A DNA stretch of 6,933 bases from Brevundimonas sp. UBA7635. GTDB taxonomy: Bacteria; Pseudomonadota; Alphaproteobacteria; Caulobacterales; Caulobacteraceae. Shown here in pieces: positions 5,769-6,933 of this stretch. The stretch lies in assembly GCA_002483865.1 (NCBI GenBank), contig DLIT01000053.1:1-6933 (forward strand), written 5' to 3'. Positions within the stretch are counted from its first letter, which is position 1; each line of letters begins with the position of its first letter. The notes below the pieces were generated by a model. The model was not told the origin of the DNA. It saw nothing but the letters and a program-made list of their open reading frames with translations, and ran no database searches. Both the position numbers and the translations under genes were made by a program.

Positions 5769-6236
5769 ATGTCTGAAATCCTCGAAAACACCCCGGCTCC
5801 CGCCTTCAGCCTTGCAACAGACGGAGAGGATCAGGTCAGCCTGGCAGATTTCGCGGGCAAGGCGGTGGTGCTCTATTTCTATCCCAAGGCTGACACGCCC
5901 GGCTGCACGACCGAAGGCCTGGATTTCTCTGCCCTGGCGGCCCAGTTCGCGGCGGCCAATGCCGTAGTAGTCGGGGTTTCGCGTGACCCAATCAAGAAGC
6001 TGGACCGTTTCAAGGCCAAGCATGAACTCAGGGTGATCCTGGGCTCGGACGAAGATGGTGCCGTTTGCGAGGCCTATGGCACCTGGGTCCAGAAGAAGCT
6101 GTACGGGCGTGAGTATATGGGCGTCGAACGAGCCACCTTTCTGATTGATGGCAAAGGGGTCGTCCGAAAAATCTGGCATAACGTCAAGGTTAAGGGCCAC
6201 GCCGACGCCGTTCTTTCCGCCGTTCAGACCCTTTGA
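5769..6236 (+). CDS. bcp: Thioredoxin-dependent peroxiredoxin, Bcp/PrxQ family
   Basis: This cytoplasmic thiol peroxidase reduces hydrogen peroxide and organic hydroperoxides. The 155-residue protein has the thioredoxin-like fold with YFYPKADTPGCTTEG (36-50), in which Cys46 is the peroxidatic cysteine within the PxxxTxxC motif. VVGVSRDP (67-74) and the SDEDGAVCEAYGTW stretch (93-106) also fit the family. The resolving cysteine found five residues after the peroxidatic one in E. coli Bcp (Cys45/Cys50) is absent: residue 51 is Leu. The only other cysteine is Cys100, equivalent to E. coli Cys99. The enzyme may therefore work as a 1-Cys type or resolve through Cys100 or an outside thiol. The start gives the standard MSEILENTPAPAFSL N-terminus, although no Shine-Dalgarno is evident in the bases before ATG 5769. 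Confidence 0.94.
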   Translation: MSEILENTPAPAFSLATDGEDQVSLADFAGKAVVLYFYPKADTPGCTTEGLDFSALAAQFAAANAVVVGVSRDPIKKLDRFKAKHELRVILGSDEDGAVCEAYGTWVQKKLYGREYMGVERATFLIDGKGVVRKIWHNVKVKGHADAVLSAVQTL

Positions 6237-6271
6237 TCTGAAGGTCTTGCGTCCTTTCTGGCTTGCCACCA

Positions 6272-6311
6272 GCGCCCCCCTCAACTTAACCTTGTTTCTC
6301 AAGGGGGGCGC
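6272..6311. terminator. GC-rich 10-bp inverted repeat between bcp and bactofilin genes
   Basis: GCGCCCCCCT (6272-6281) and AGGGGGGCGC (6302-6311) are exact reverse complements separated by 20 bases. A second small hairpin, CCTTG/CAAGG (6290-6294 with 6300-6304, loop TTTCT), shares bases with it and would be mutually exclusive at full length. It lies 35 bases after the bcp stop and 40 before the bactofilin start. No T-run follows, so it may be a non-canonical terminator for bcp or a structure in the bactofilin leader or promoter. Confidence 0.4.
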
Positions 6312-6334
6312 GTAGAGTTCAGCCCATTACGGGC

Positions 6335-6340
6335 AGGAGG
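6335..6340 (+). promoter_or_regulatory. Ribosome binding site of the bactofilin gene
   Basis: AGGAGG is a perfect Shine-Dalgarno core but sits 11 bases before ATG 6352, longer than usual. No closer in-frame start codon exists, which supports 6352 as the start. Confidence 0.65.
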
Positions 6341-6351
6341 CAGTCAGCGTC

Positions 6352-6885
6352 ATGTTCAACAAGAATAAGCCTTTCGAGAACGAGCCCCAGAACCGGGTCA
6401 GTCCAGGGGCCCCGCCAGCGGATTTGAACATCCCGGCTGCACCCTCGCCCGCGCCTCGGCCCGAACCGGCCAGGCCCGCGCGCTCGACGACCCTGTCCAC
6501 CCTGTCGGCTGGGGTGAAATATGAGGGCAATATCTCCGGCACCGGAGAGCTTCAGGTGGATGGTTCCCTGAAGGGCGACATCCGCGTGGTCCAGGTGACG
6601 ATTGGTGAAGGCGGTTCCGTCGAAGGCTCGGTCCATGCCGACGTCCTGCATGTTCGGGGTCGCGTGTCGGGTTCGATCGTGGCCAAGCAGGTGCACCTCT
6701 ACGCCTCGTCTCATGTCGAGGGGGATATCACCCAGGAGCAGATCTCGATCGACAGGGGTGCCTGGTTCCAGGGCCGATGCACCCAGGCCAAGCGCGACGT
6801 CGCACCGGCCCAGATTGCGGCACCGGTCGAGAAGCCTGCGCCCTTGCCGCAACCGGAAAAGCCCGCCGCCAAACCGGCGGCTTGA
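6352..6885 (+). CDS. Bactofilin (polymer-forming cytoskeletal protein), BacA-like
   Basis: Bactofilins polymerise without nucleotide into membrane-attached filaments that place cell-wall enzymes, for instance at the stalk pole in Caulobacter. The 177-residue protein has three parts. The N-terminal tail (1-47) begins MFNKNKPFEN, like the short membrane-targeting peptide of BacA, and continues into a Pro/Ala-rich linker. The bactofilin beta-helix core (about 48-143) has regularly spaced short strands and Gly turns, such as YEGNISGTGELQVDGSLKG (57-75), VEGSVHADVLHVRGRVSGS (90-108) and HVEGDITQEQISIDRGAWF (121-139). The C-terminal tail (144-177) is disordered and rich in Pro, Ala and Lys. There is no signal peptide, as expected. 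It lies after bcp on the same strand but is separated by an inverted repeat, and probably has its own promoter. Family membership is clear; BacA rather than BacB is a weaker call. Confidence 0.93.
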   Translation: MFNKNKPFENEPQNRVSPGAPPADLNIPAAPSPAPRPEPARPARSTTLSTLSAGVKYEGNISGTGELQVDGSLKGDIRVVQVTIGEGGSVEGSVHADVLHVRGRVSGSIVAKQVHLYASSHVEGDITQEQISIDRGAWFQGRCTQAKRDVAPAQIAAPVEKPAPLPQPEKPAAKPAA

Positions 6886-6916
6886 GCGCCTTAGCCTGAT
6901 CTCTGGCTCTCCAATG

Positions 6917-6933
6917 AAAAAGGGGGGGCCTTT
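6917..6933. terminator. Possible left arm of an intrinsic terminator, cut by the window end
   Basis: AAAAA, seven G and CC followed by TTT occupy the last 17 bases, 31 bases after the bactofilin stop. This A-run plus G-run composition is what the 5' arm of a bidirectional intrinsic terminator looks like. The matching GGCCCCCCC-TTTTT arm would lie beyond the window and is not seen. Confidence 0.3.

Noticed and set aside
6286..6293. TTAACCTT resembling a CtrA half-site upstream of bactofilin
   Set aside because: The second TTAA at 7-base spacing is missing and the 8-mer differs from TTAACCAT; too weak to call.
6865..6881. GCCGCC/GGCGGC hairpin at the end of the bactofilin gene
   Set aside because: Only 6 bp, explained by Ala/Lys/Pro codons in a GC-rich tail, and with no T-run after it.

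Overview
The window is GC-rich with dense, short-gapped coding on both strands. It looks like chromosomal housekeeping DNA from an alphaproteobacterium, most likely Caulobacterales (Brevundimonas- or Caulobacter-like). The case rests on an IscR/Rrf2 regulator followed by an IscS-like cysteine desulfurase (the usual head of the alphaproteobacterial isc-suf operon), a divergent COG2945-type alpha/beta hydrolase, and a BacA-like bactofilin. The taxonomic call is an inference from recognised proteins, not from a search. I see no mobile element, CRISPR array, rRNA or tRNA.

Layout. Positions 1-687 (minus strand) hold iscR and the first 75 codons of a cysteine desulfurase, joined by a GTGA stop/start overlap. 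The 160-base divergent gap (688-847) carries a candidate IscR operator over a -35 element. Positions 848-1498 (plus) encode an alpha/beta hydrolase whose expected nucleophile serine is glutamine. It converges, with 6 bases to spare, on a three-gene minus-strand unit (4272 down to 1505): anmK (anhydro-MurNAc kinase), an EamA/DMT permease and an exported DUF6624 protein. A perfect 12-bp hairpin marks the convergence point.

The 182-base divergent gap 4273-4454 separates anmK from tyrS and can fold into a run of consecutive stem-loops reaching the tyrS start codon. tyrS (4455-5711) is followed by a REP-like palindrome, a Bcp/PrxQ peroxiredoxin (5769-6236) that lacks the usual nearby resolving cysteine, another strong inverted repeat, and a bactofilin (6352-6885). 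The window ends inside what may be the left arm of a terminator.

How the genes relate. The left end concerns Fe-S cluster assembly and its feedback control. The centre concerns cell-wall recycling (AnmK) plus an uncharacterised transporter and periplasmic protein in the same transcript. The right end is translation (TyrRS), peroxide defence (Bcp) and the cytoskeleton (bactofilin). No single new multi-gene system stands out. The points most worth checking are the structured tyrS leader, the Ser-to-Gln hydrolase, the altered cysteine spacing in IscR and the anmK-EamA-DUF6624 operon.
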